DNA of 39,316 nucleotides from Coraliomargarita sp965656715 (GTDB lineage Bacteria > Verrucomicrobiota > Verrucomicrobiia > Opitutales > Coraliomargaritaceae), in the NCBI GenBank assembly GCA_965656715.1, contig CBFHLR010000029.1, forward strand, positions 1 to 39,316. The letters are read 5' to 3'. Below the pieces are notes generated by a model. That model made no database searches. It saw only the letters and a list, made by a program, of their open reading frames with translations, and had not been told where the DNA came from. Every line of letters starts with the position of its first letter. Position 1 is the stretch's first letter. The position numbers and the translations under genes were made by a program. This document shows positions 24,329 to 31,791 of this stretch, in pieces.

Positions 24329-24739
24329 TTACGCGTCTTTGTTGTCGTCGGCAGACTCTTCTGACTCTGCCGCTTCAGCTGGTTCTTCGGGTGCAGCTTC
24401 GTCAGCAGGTGTTTCTGCTTCTGGCGCTTCCTCAGGTGCTTCGGTTGCTTCTGGAGCTTCGACAGGCTTCGGGGCAGGCTTCTTCTTCGCTGCGGCCTTG
24501 GTATCGAAGGCTGCCACTGGAACCGGTGGTTCCGGGAATGGGAAGACGCCTTCTTCGCCCACGATGCCTTCGACTTGCCCTTCCAGCTCGCTGATGCGGC
24601 GGTATGCCGCTTCGCGCTCTTCAAGGAGTGTGTCGATTTGGGTGCGTGCTTCGAGTGCTTGACGGATGGTGTCCGCATCGCCGCGCAGGATAATTTCCTG
24701 CAAGGTCAGCGGTATCAATTTTGCATTTTTCTTAGCCAT
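24329..24739 (-). CDS. Small protein of unknown function, paralogue of 23827-24237 (acidic tail)
   Basis: A 136-residue protein. An N-terminal helical region (about 10-60; predicted coiled coil with LLEEREAAYRRISELEGQVE) ends in FPFPEPPVPV, shared with the next gene downstream. After a short Lys patch (AAAKKKPAPK) comes a tail made almost only of Ala, Pro and Glu/Asp (about 92-136), likely disordered. No named family recognised. The gene begins right after a cluster of ACAGAAT-type repeats (24767-24870), which therefore lies in its promoter region. Spacing of 91 bp to its paralogue allows co-transcription. Confidence 0.75.
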   Translation of the reverse strand: MAKKNAKLIPLTLQEIILRGDADTIRQALEARTQIDTLLEEREAAYRRISELEGQVEGIVGEEGVFPFPEPPVPVAAFDTKAAAKKKPAPKPVEAPEATEAPEEAPEAETPADEAAPEEPAEAAESEESADDNKDA

Positions 24740-24766
24740 GGTAAGTTAGTTGTGAAATGTGTTTTT

Positions 24767-24870
24767 ACAGAATAATTGGTGACAGAATGATTATCTCAAA
24801 AAGCGTATGAGGAGAGTAATTATTCTGTCAGAAATAATTCTGTTTTAATTCTATATTCTATTCTGTGAAA
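24767..24870. repeat. Cluster of ACAGAATnATT repeats
   Basis: Five copies in about 100 bp: ACAGAATAATT (24767-24777, plus), ACAGAATGATT (24783-24793, plus), AATTATTCTGT (24818-24828, minus), AATAATTCTGT (24833-24843, minus) and a degenerate ATTCTATTCTGTG near 24860. The first and third form an 11-bp inverted repeat. The last overlaps the stop codon of the repeat-protein gene. Either a dispersed repeat or a multi-site operator. Confidence 0.7.
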
Positions 24871-26351
24871 AAGTTTAGGATGCGTTTCAGGGTGTTGCCG
24901 CGTTCGTAGTATTCCTCTTCCTCGTCGAAATCCTCATCCTCCTCGGCTTCGTCTTCCTTCGCGACGATCCGATTGCGGCGATTCAGTGTTTCTTCGGCAG
25001 CAAAGACGATTCCGCGGTCTTCATCTTCCATGAGGAGCTTTAGGCAGGATTCAGGAGCGTGTGGGTTTTTTGCGACTGCAAATCGGACTGCGTGGACAGG
25101 GTCGCTTGCGAGTTGTTTAAAGCACCACTCTTCCCCATGTGCCGAGCGCGCGGCGAAGACTCGTAGGCTTGGTGCTTCGCTGCCCGCAAGTGCGGCAACC
25201 GGATCCGCTTGAATATTTTTGTATTCAAATCCCTGATACGCCAAGTGCTCCGCGACGGTGCTGCTTAGTCGGTGGTTGATGAGCAAGTCGAGGTGTTGCT
25301 CGCTCAAGTCGTCGCGGTAGGCGACGAGGAGCGCAATGTTGTCGTCGGCGTGTAAGCAGAGTTCGCTCAGGCACTCGAAATCGATGGCCGGATTCTTGGC
25401 GAGGGCACGGCAAGCCTGCAGGTCGCTGGAGGTGGCAATGTGCAGTGCCAGCGATGTGGCGAGATCGGCGTTGGCAGCTAGGCGGCGACGCACCTTTGGT
25501 GAACTGTCTTGTGCCAGTATGCGCTGAATACTGTTGGGCAGATTCGGACGCTCGGCGAGGGCGACGCGGTCTTCGGTGTAATCCGATTCTGCCAGCCATA
25601 GCATCAGCGGGCCGCTGAGGTTTTGCTGGGCGTGCGCGGTGCCGCGAACATCCGGATCCGGCGCGTAGCTGAGCGCCTCAATCGCAGAGGCTTCAAGTTT
25701 GCCGCTACGTTGTAGCAGAAATTGTTGAGCGTGTGGCTCGTCGAGGTCGGCCCACATTTGCAGGACTTCAGGATCCTGAGACCACTGGCTGACGATGGCT
25801 GCGCGCACCAAGGGATCGGCATGGGTGCCCAGTTGGATGGCGATATCCATGTCCAAGTTCTTGCGCGAAGTCAGCGCGATCGGAACCATGGCATTGGCGT
25901 CATCGGCGAGAATGAACTGCAGCGAGTTTGGCAGCGATGGATTCTTGGCGATGGCTGCTCGCACATAGGCCGACTCGTCCTGCACCATGGCCTGAAACTC
26001 CTTGGGTGTCAGGTTAGGGTTGGCCGCCAGTTCGAGGCGCACGTCAACCGAGTCATGTTCGGTGAGGCGATTGAGCGTTTGCTGCGAGCTGCGCGGGTTG
26101 CCTGCCAGTCCGTGAGCGATGCCAGTGTGCTCGGGATCCGTCTCTTGCGCGATGCGCTCGGCGAGATCGGATGGAATGAGCGGGTAGTGTGCGAGGAACT
26201 CGACGTATTTGGGCACGTCGATGTAGAGCTCATACAGGTCGCGCAGAATACGGGTGTGCAAAGGCGGTTTGCGGTAAGCCTTTACCGTTTCCTCGATGCC
26301 GAGCGCTTCGATCTGCTCGATCAAGTCGTCGCAAGTATCTATTTGGCCCAT
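24858..26351 (-). CDS. Helical-repeat protein (leucine-rich repeat variant / HEAT-like)
   Basis: A 497-residue, apparently cytoplasmic protein built from repeats of about 24 residues with the pattern VRxxxAxNPxxPxxxLxxLxxD, e.g. VDVRLELAANPNLTPKEFQ, VRAAIAKNPSLPNSLQFIL, VRRRLAANADLATSLALHI and VRFAVAKNPHAPESCLKLL. This matches leucine-rich repeat variant (LRV) or HEAT-like solenoids, used for protein binding. The C-terminus is acidic (EDEAEEDEDFDEEEEYYERG). Its ATG overlaps the last 13 bp of ftsK, so translation is coupled. A role with FtsK is plausible but not shown. Confidence 0.85.
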   Translation of the reverse strand: MGQIDTCDDLIEQIEALGIEETVKAYRKPPLHTRILRDLYELYIDVPKYVEFLAHYPLIPSDLAERIAQETDPEHTGIAHGLAGNPRSSQQTLNRLTEHDSVDVRLELAANPNLTPKEFQAMVQDESAYVRAAIAKNPSLPNSLQFILADDANAMVPIALTSRKNLDMDIAIQLGTHADPLVRAAIVSQWSQDPEVLQMWADLDEPHAQQFLLQRSGKLEASAIEALSYAPDPDVRGTAHAQQNLSGPLMLWLAESDYTEDRVALAERPNLPNSIQRILAQDSSPKVRRRLAANADLATSLALHIATSSDLQACRALAKNPAIDFECLSELCLHADDNIALLVAYRDDLSEQHLDLLINHRLSSTVAEHLAYQGFEYKNIQADPVAALAGSEAPSLRVFAARSAHGEEWCFKQLASDPVHAVRFAVAKNPHAPESCLKLLMEDEDRGIVFAAEETLNRRNRIVAKEDEAEEDEDFDEEEEYYERGNTLKRILNFFTE

Positions 26352-28294
26352 TCGATTTCCTCAGGTGTGATGAAGACTTCACGTGGTGTGGAGCCGTTTT
26401 GTGGCCCGATATACATGCGGTCTTCGAGTTCTTCGATGAGCAGCGCGGCACGGTTGTAACCGATGCGCAGGCGGCGTTGTAGGAAACTGGTGCTGGCCTT
26501 TTGGGTTTCGGCGACGGTGAGCAGTGCCTTCTTGAGCAGAGCTTCGTCGTCCTCGCCTTCGATGCCATCGATATCCAGCTGGCTACCGGACTGGTCGTTG
26601 CCGCTAGCGGGAATGCTGCTGAGGTCGACGCGGTGCTCGGCCTGACGTTGGGCGGCAAGATTGTCGACGACGTTGCGAATCTCGTGGTCGTGGACCAGTG
26701 GGCTTTGGATGCGAATGAGGCGCGCGATGCCCGGCGGGTTGAACAACATATCGCCCTGGCCGAGCAGGCTTTCGGCGCCCTTGCAGTCGAGAATCGTGCG
26801 GGAGTCGACTTGTGAGGAGACTTGGAAGGCAATGCGGGTCGGGTAGTTGGCCTTAATCACGCCAGTGAGGACGTTCACGCTCGGACGCTGGGTGGCGATG
26901 ATGGTGTGGATGCCAACGGCACGTGAAAGCTGGGCGATGCGGGCGAGGGCGGCTTCGGCTTCGCCCTTGGAAGTCATCATCAGGTCGGCGAGCTCGTCGA
27001 TAATCACCACCTGATAGGGCATCTTCTTGAAGCCTTCGGCTTCAGCCTTGGCGTTGTAGCCTGCGAGGTTGCGCACCTGTTTGTCGGCGAGCACTTGGTA
27101 GCGGCGCTCCATTTCGGCGACCACCCATTTCAGAATCTGCACCGCAGGCTTGGGCTCTGTCACCACTGAGTGAATTAGGTGCGGGATTTCTTTGAAGAGG
27201 CCAAACTCAACGCGCTTCGGATCGATGAGCACCAGCTCGAGCTCGTCGGGACGGAACTTGTAGAGCAGGCTGAGGATCAGGTTACTCATGCAGACGGACT
27301 TACCGCTACCCGTGGCACCTGCGATCAGCAGGTGTGGGGCCTTGGCGAGGTCGGCCAGCATGATCTTGCCCTGAATGTCCATGCCGAGCACCAGCGGGAT
27401 CTCGTAGTCGGACTCACGCCAGGCGCGTGATTCCAGCATGGAGCGGAGGTGGATGGGCACGGAGTTGGCGTTGCCGACTTCGATACCGACGAAGGGTTCA
27501 CCGGGGATCGGTGCTTGCACGCGGATGTTGGTGGTGGCCAGTGAGAGTGCGATGTTCTTTTGCAGGCCAGCGATTGACTCGACGCGCACGCCCATGCCGG
27601 GCTGGACACGGAACTGGGTAATACGTGGGCCAAGGATCGCATCGTAGACGTAGGCGTCGACGGCGAAGCTATCCATGGTCTCCTGCAGGGAATTCTTCTG
27701 CGCTTCGAGTGCTTCTGGCTCCATGAGCACCGTCTTGCTGAGGTCGGCGGCTTCGAGCAGGCTCAAGCTCGGGCGGGTGTAGAGCTCGATGTCTGGATTG
27801 TCGATCGGCTCGGCGACTGGCTCTGGTTCAGGCTCGGCGGGTGCATTGAGCTCGTGGTCGAGCGCTTGAGCAGGTGTTGCCTCCTCGCCGCGCGCTTCAA
27901 TGCCTGCCAGCTGATCGCGGGCATTTTGCAGCATGCGCTGGTAGCGCTCTTGGCTCTCGTTGAAGTAATTGCGGAAGTATTCGCCTCGTTCTTCGCGTTC
28001 TTTGAGCAGCATGCCGAGCTCTTGGCGCCAGCCATTCAGCTCGGCTTGTTCAGCGGCGAGGGCTTCTTCTTCGCGGCGGGTGTCTTCGACGATTTCCTCG
28101 GGGAGCTCCTCGTCTTCTGCTTCCTCCTGATACTCAGATTCTTCGAATTCGTCTTCGTGTTCCTCGTAATCCTCGTCCTCATATTCGTCGCCCTGAATCG
28201 AGGCGCGCATTTCGTCAACGGTGTTGAGGAAGCGCTTGATCCCCACCTTCATGCGGCGGAGCGAGTTCTTTGATTTCGAGTTGGAGAGTGGCAT
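26339..28294 (-). CDS. ftsK: DNA translocase FtsK/SpoIIIE lacking a membrane domain
   Basis: A 651-residue DNA pump. Residues 1-190 contain no hydrophobic helix: a basic start, a long acidic stretch (about 36-75), a predicted coiled coil (76-135) and a Pro/Glu linker. From about 205 the normal FtsK motor follows: alpha domain (YDAILGPRITQFRVQPGMGV), Walker A GATGSGKS (326-333), LVLIDPKRVEFGLF, Walker B VVIIDELADLM, and ATQRPSVNVLTGVIKANYPTRIAF. The last 60 residues are the gamma winged helix (ASTSFLQRRLRIGYNRAALLIEELE) that reads polarity sequences. It should move chromosome ends during division. How it reaches the septum without membrane helices is unclear; a separate membrane partner would be needed. 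Confidence 0.93.
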   Translation of the reverse strand: MPLSNSKSKNSLRRMKVGIKRFLNTVDEMRASIQGDEYEDEDYEEHEDEFEESEYQEEAEDEELPEEIVEDTRREEEALAAEQAELNGWRQELGMLLKEREERGEYFRNYFNESQERYQRMLQNARDQLAGIEARGEEATPAQALDHELNAPAEPEPEPVAEPIDNPDIELYTRPSLSLLEAADLSKTVLMEPEALEAQKNSLQETMDSFAVDAYVYDAILGPRITQFRVQPGMGVRVESIAGLQKNIALSLATTNIRVQAPIPGEPFVGIEVGNANSVPIHLRSMLESRAWRESDYEIPLVLGMDIQGKIMLADLAKAPHLLIAGATGSGKSVCMSNLILSLLYKFRPDELELVLIDPKRVEFGLFKEIPHLIHSVVTEPKPAVQILKWVVAEMERRYQVLADKQVRNLAGYNAKAEAEGFKKMPYQVVIIDELADLMMTSKGEAEAALARIAQLSRAVGIHTIIATQRPSVNVLTGVIKANYPTRIAFQVSSQVDSRTILDCKGAESLLGQGDMLFNPPGIARLIRIQSPLVHDHEIRNVVDNLAAQRQAEHRVDLSSIPASGNDQSGSQLDIDGIEGEDDEALLKKALLTVAETQKASTSFLQRRLRIGYNRAALLIEELEDRMYIGPQNGSTPREVFITPEEIEWAK

Positions 28295-28411
28295 TGGGGG
28301 TGTCGGCAGGCAGAAAAAACAGCCGAATCCGCTAAGCTGGAAAAACGCCGACGTGGTTCAAGTCTCAATTCTGGGAAAATCAGCTGTATGCGCTTGATGG
28401 GACGTAGCGCG

Positions 28412-29410
28412 CTACATTTCCTTTCCGCAAATCATTGCCCACAGTTTGGTGAACGCCGCTTTGGAGGGCTCGCGGAAATGCACCATTTCGACGTGGGAGT
28501 CGGGTGCCTCAAGATTCAGCTGAATGCCCCAGAGTGGTTCGATTGAGTTGGGGAAGAGTGCATAGCGCAGGTCGCCCAGCACCTGCGGCCGATCTGGCAC
28601 CTCGTAGAGGTAGCCTTGAGAGAAGTGATTAAAGCGCAGGATATCGTATGCCTGCTGACTGTTGCCGGGGGCGAATGTCTCAAGTTGGGGAATCGGCACG
28701 CGGGCACCTTCGTAAAGCGTTGTCTGCTGAAAGGGGATCAGCCCGACCGCATCGACGGTGTAGAAGTCATCGCTGCGAACGATGATGCGCCAGAGAATAG
28801 TATTGGCGAAGGATGGGCGAGCGGTGACGGTTTCGATTGGAATTCCGCGGCGTTCTGCCAGCTCGTGAGCGTAGTCTCGGGCCCGCTCGCGTTGGATGTA
28901 TCCGAAACTGAGATACATGAGGCAGAAGCACATGCCGGTCTGAACGAGGCGTGGTTTGCGGCGAATGAATCCTGCGATGCAAAGCGCGACCAGCGGCAGT
29001 GTGAAGATCGGGTCTATGATGGAGATCAAATCCCAGGATTCGCGGTGTCCACTGAAGGGCAAGTAGAGCATGGTGCCGTAGCTGGTGCAGGCATCCAGTA
29101 GACCATGAGAGAGCGCGGCCAGCGTGGCGAAGAGCAGCAGCTCACGGAAGGGCCAGTTCCGCATGTAGAACAAGCCTTTAAACAGTGCTGCGACGAGTAG
29201 GCCGATCACGGGTGCGAAGATTAGCGCATGTGTGAAGTGGCGGTGGTATTGCAGGTTCAGTAATGGGTCTTCGCCCGAAATGATGAATACATCCAGATCC
29301 GGTGCGGCGCCTGCGGCCGCACCAATCAGCAGTGCGCGCCGCACCGAGTTGGGGCGGCTGACGACTGCAGCGGCTGCTGCGCCGAGGGTGGCCTGTGTGA
29401 GTGGATCCAT
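28412..29410 (-). CDS. Membrane-bound metal-dependent hydrolase, YdjM/DUF457 family
   Basis: A 332-residue protein with the family start MDPLTQATLGAAAAAV and the conserved acidic/His motifs AAPDLDVFI (about 36-44) and YHRHFTHALIFAP (55-67), plus HGLLDACTSYGT (107-118). Four to five membrane helices follow one another up to about 175 (FAPVIGLLVAALFKGLF, FTLPLVALCIAGFI, TGMCFCLMYLSFG). The C-terminal 150 residues are a soluble domain as in longer members. These are predicted metal-dependent membrane hydrolases; the substrate is unknown. Single gene, 117 bp before ftsK on the same strand; the gap holds nothing recognisable. Confidence 0.88.
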   Translation of the reverse strand: MDPLTQATLGAAAAAVVSRPNSVRRALLIGAAAGAAPDLDVFIISGEDPLLNLQYHRHFTHALIFAPVIGLLVAALFKGLFYMRNWPFRELLLFATLAALSHGLLDACTSYGTMLYLPFSGHRESWDLISIIDPIFTLPLVALCIAGFIRRKPRLVQTGMCFCLMYLSFGYIQRERARDYAHELAERRGIPIETVTARPSFANTILWRIIVRSDDFYTVDAVGLIPFQQTTLYEGARVPIPQLETFAPGNSQQAYDILRFNHFSQGYLYEVPDRPQVLGDLRYALFPNSIEPLWGIQLNLEAPDSHVEMVHFREPSKAAFTKLWAMICGKEM

Positions 29411-29493
29411 TGGGTGAAGGATGAGGGCTGAAACCTGAGAGTTAAAAGTCTGAATTAGAGGAAGCCTTCAACAGGAGGGCTATGGTTCTGGGC

Positions 29494-29517
29494 GGGCGCG
29501 TCAAGTCGCGCCCCTAC
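29494..29517. repeat. Palindrome GGGCGCG-N6-CGCGCCC with CTAC tail
   Basis: Stem GGGCGCG, loop TCAAGT, then CGCGCCCCTAC. It equals 7676-7699 except one loop base. It lies in the 154-bp gap between the divergent hydrolase gene and ppnP, near their promoters. Confidence 0.7.
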
Positions 29518-29564
29518 GTTAAAATGCAATTGCACATCGGTGGAATCTGCTCATTCGTTGCGGC

Positions 29565-29885
29565 ATGTCAGAATCATTTGAAAACGTAACCGCAATCAAG
29601 AAGGCCAATGTCTATTTCGGGGGCCAAGTCACTAGCCGCACCGTGCTCTTTGCCGACGGCACCAAGAAGACACTCGGCTTCATGCAGGCAGGCGACTACG
29701 AGTTCGGCACCGAAGCCGCGGAAATCATGGAAATTCTGGGTGGCTCCATGGATGTGAAACTTGAGGGTGAAGACAGCTTCACCACATACAGCGAAGGCCA
29801 GTCCTTCAATGTGCCAGCCAACTCCAAGTTCTCTTTGAAGGTGCCAGAAGGCGGCGCGGACTACTGCTGCTCTTACCTCAACTAA
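29565..29885 (+). CDS. ppnP: Pyrimidine/purine nucleoside phosphorylase
   Basis: A 106-residue single-domain cupin of the PpnP (YaiE, DUF1255) family, full length. Family text is clear: FENVTAIKKANVYFGGQVTSR, FADGTKKTLGFMQAGDYEFG, MEILGGSMDVKLEG and SFNVPANSKFSLKVPEGGADYCCSYLN at the end. The E. coli enzyme phosphorolyses several nucleosides to base and ribose 1-phosphate. Cytoplasmic. No strong ribosome-binding site. A multi-hairpin repeat starts immediately after its stop codon, followed by tag 72 bp away on the same strand. Confidence 0.95.
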   Translation: MSESFENVTAIKKANVYFGGQVTSRTVLFADGTKKTLGFMQAGDYEFGTEAAEIMEILGGSMDVKLEGEDSFTTYSEGQSFNVPANSKFSLKVPEGGADYCCSYLN

Positions 29886-29948
29886 TCGAAACTGCTTCGC
29901 AGTTCCGCTACACTTTTACGCTGTAGCGGAAGTGGGAATCCACTTTCG
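29886..29948 (+). repeat. Multi-hairpin dispersed element, copy 2
   Basis: Same order as 6056-6113: AACTGC-TTC-GCAGTT (29890-29904), TTCCGCTAC (29903-29911) facing a perfect GTAGCGGAA (29923-29931), and AAGTGG-GAAT-CCACTT. Begins directly after the ppnP stop codon and ends 9 nt before tag. Confidence 0.8.
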
Positions 29949-29957
29949 ACATCAGTA

Positions 29958-30521
29958 ATGTGCCAGCGTTGCGAATGGTGTTTGGAGTCGGAGCTGTATC
30001 GTGACTATCACGATACGGAGTGGGGCGTTCCGGTTTGGGAGGATCGTCTGCTATTTGAGATGCTGATTCTCGAAGGGGCGCAGGCGGGGCTCAGTTGGAT
30101 TACGATTCTCAAGAAGCGGGAAAATTATCGTCGCCTGTATGACGGCTTTGATCCGGTGAAGATCGCTGCCTACGACGACGCGAAGGTTGCCGAGCTACTC
30201 GCGGATCCCGGTATTGTGCGCAATCGCTTGAAAGTCGCGGCATCGATTGGCAACGCGCAGGCCTTTCTGCGCATTGTCGAGCGTGAGGGCGCGTTTGCGC
30301 CGTGGCTGTGGCAATTCGTCGGCGGTCAGCCGATTCAGAATGTGTGGACGACACTCGCTGAGGTGCCAGTTAGCACGCCGGAGTCGGATCAAATGAGTAA
30401 AGCCCTCAAGAGGGAGGGCTTTAAGTTTGTCGGCACGACGATCTGTTATGCCTTTATGCAGGCCGTGGGGATGGTCAATGACCATACGGTGGACTGTTTT
30501 CGACATGCGGAGTTAGCCTAG
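29958..30521 (+). CDS. tag: DNA-3-methyladenine glycosylase I
   Basis: A 187-residue protein of normal family length. Zinc ligands C5, H18, H176 and C180 are all present (MCQRCEW, DYHDTEWGVP, NDHTVDCFRH), as is E39 in LEGAQAGLSW for 3-methyladenine recognition. Helical body includes VWEDRLLFEMLILEG and FKFVGTTICYAFMQAVGMVNDH. It excises 3-methyladenine from alkylated DNA in base excision repair. Probably read from the ppnP promoter or its own; the intervening repeat hairpins may affect this. Confidence 0.96.
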   Translation: MCQRCEWCLESELYRDYHDTEWGVPVWEDRLLFEMLILEGAQAGLSWITILKKRENYRRLYDGFDPVKIAAYDDAKVAELLADPGIVRNRLKVAASIGNAQAFLRIVEREGAFAPWLWQFVGGQPIQNVWTTLAEVPVSTPESDQMSKALKREGFKFVGTTICYAFMQAVGMVNDHTVDCFRHAELA

Positions 30522-30532
30522 TTAGCCGGAGC

Positions 30533-30614
30533 TGGAGGGCAGTGCTTCGTCATTGCCATACGCCCGGAAAGAAACTTATAGCACTGAACGTCAACGACGG
30601 AGCGTAGCCCTCCA
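30533..30614. repeat. Long imperfect inverted repeat between convergent genes
   Basis: TGGAGGGC (30533-30540) and GCCCTCCA (30607-30614) are perfect arms; the pairing can extend with a few mismatches to about 19 bp (to GTC at 30550 and from GAC near 30596). AGTGCT/AGCACT pair inside. It lies between tag and the convergent SnoaL-like gene. Confidence 0.65.
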
Positions 30615-30656
30615 AATCATAAGTCATCGAACTTCGCGTGCGGCACACCCGCAGGA

Positions 30657-31025
30657 CTAGCCTTCCGGCATTGCGGAGGAGTGGTGCTCCACGATCTTCC
30701 AGTCTTGGCCGTTCCAGCGGTAAACGTAGGTGAAGCGTGCTTGCACGGACGCGCCGTCTGCGAAGGTGAAGGTATAGACACCGGAGTTGATCGCGACGTC
30801 GCCGAAGGTGCGGACGTTGGATTCGTTGATGACGCCCTTGGGGCCCTTGGCGAGGAATGCGACGAAGTAGTCTTCGATTTCTTCGTGGTTGTGGCGGACC
30901 TTGTTGGATACAGTCGGCAGCAGAATTGCGTTGGTCTCATAAAGAGCAGCAACGTTCTTGGGCTCTCCAGTTTGGAGGGCCGCGTTCCACTTGTCGAAGA
31001 GGGAGGTGATGTCGGTAGTATTCAT
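30657..31025 (-). CDS. SnoaL-like (SgcJ/EcaC, DUF4440-type) protein
   Basis: A 122-residue NTF2-fold protein: FDKWNAALQTGEPKNVAALY at the start, AILLPTVSNKVRHNHEEIEDYFVAFLAKGP in the middle and ARFTYVYRWNGQDWKIVEHHSSAMPEG at the end, the usual close of the SgcJ/EcaC and CaMKII-association-domain group. No signal peptide. Such domains bind small ligands or act as isomerase-like enzymes; no specific substrate can be named. Single gene. Confidence 0.88.
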   Translation of the reverse strand: MNTTDITSLFDKWNAALQTGEPKNVAALYETNAILLPTVSNKVRHNHEEIEDYFVAFLAKGPKGVINESNVRTFGDVAINSGVYTFTFADGASVQARFTYVYRWNGQDWKIVEHHSSAMPEG

Positions 31026-31350
31026 TGTGGTTTAGTTCGGAAGGTGAAAGCCATAAGCCAGTTCGATTTTATGTGCTTGTCGAGCTTATCACATCGAGTG
31101 TTTTGGGGGAGTGCTGTGAATTGCATCGGCGGATGGTTGGGCGCACTGAGAGGGTTCTGAGTGTATCGGGGGGGGGATCCCTTAGTCTGGTTTCGCGGGG
31201 TCCCGTATTTAATGAAATTTAACAAATTTTGAGCTAGTAATTCTGCAATGATAGGGTGCAAATGTATGAAACTCTCATAACTCTTTTGTTGAATGCGAAG
31301 CACTTAGTAATGGGTGCGCGCCGACCTCAACTCATCTTTTAAAAAACAAA
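31026..31350. other. Intergenic region upstream of the pilin operon
   Basis: A 325-bp gap between the divergent SnoaL-like gene and the pilin operon. It holds a run of eight G followed by ATCCC (about 31170-31183) and an AT-rich part (31205-31350) that probably includes the pilin promoter. I find no gene and no clear sigma-54 box here. Confidence 0.4.
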
Positions 31351-31791
31351 ATGCACCGATTATCGCTCAATCGAAAGCGTATGAGATCTTCCGGTTTCAC
31401 CTTAATTGAGGTGATGGTGGCGACTTTTTTATTCGTGTTATTGGCCGTTGGGGCGATGGCTTCGATTACCGCGATGCATAATATTGCGCGTCGCCAGGCG
31501 ACTTATAGTTCTGTCTTGGCCCTAGTGATGAGTGAGCAAGAGCGTATTCGTGCCGAAGCCTATGTGCCGCCGAATGAGCCGTTTACTTCGGAGGAGACGG
31601 TCTTGACCGCAGAGAAGTCGGTGTCGCTCAATGCGGATGGCACGGCTTATATGATCGACGTCATATTGACTACGGAGATCGAGCCAGTGGCGAGTGGGCA
31701 TAAGGTAACGGTGACTGCCAGCTATGTTTTTAGTGGAACGGCGCTTTCGGTGAGCACTTCGACCGTTGTAAACCAATTTTCTTCGACATGA
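31351..31791 (+). CDS. Minor prepilin, PilV/GspI-like
   Basis: A 146-residue prepilin with a basic leader, cleavage G15-F16, and the canonical FTLIEVMVATFLFVLLAVGA helix with Glu at mature position 5. The body is beta-rich with Ser/Thr (TASYVFSGTALSVSTSTVVN). It would be processed by prepilin peptidase and enter a type IV pilus or type II secretion pseudopilus. First of four same-strand genes; its stop overlaps the next start by 4 bp. Ribosome-binding site not evident. Confidence 0.9.
   Translation: MHRLSLNRKRMRSSGFTLIEVMVATFLFVLLAVGAMASITAMHNIARRQATYSSVLALVMSEQERIRAEAYVPPNEPFTSEETVLTAEKSVSLNADGTAYMIDVILTTEIEPVASGHKVTVTASYVFSGTALSVSTSTVVNQFSST

Noticed and set aside
27854..28273. 139-codon plus frame opposite ftsK, hydrophobic
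   Set aside because: Hydrophobicity is the mirror of the acidic GAA/GAG codons of the FtsK N-terminus; not an independent membrane protein.
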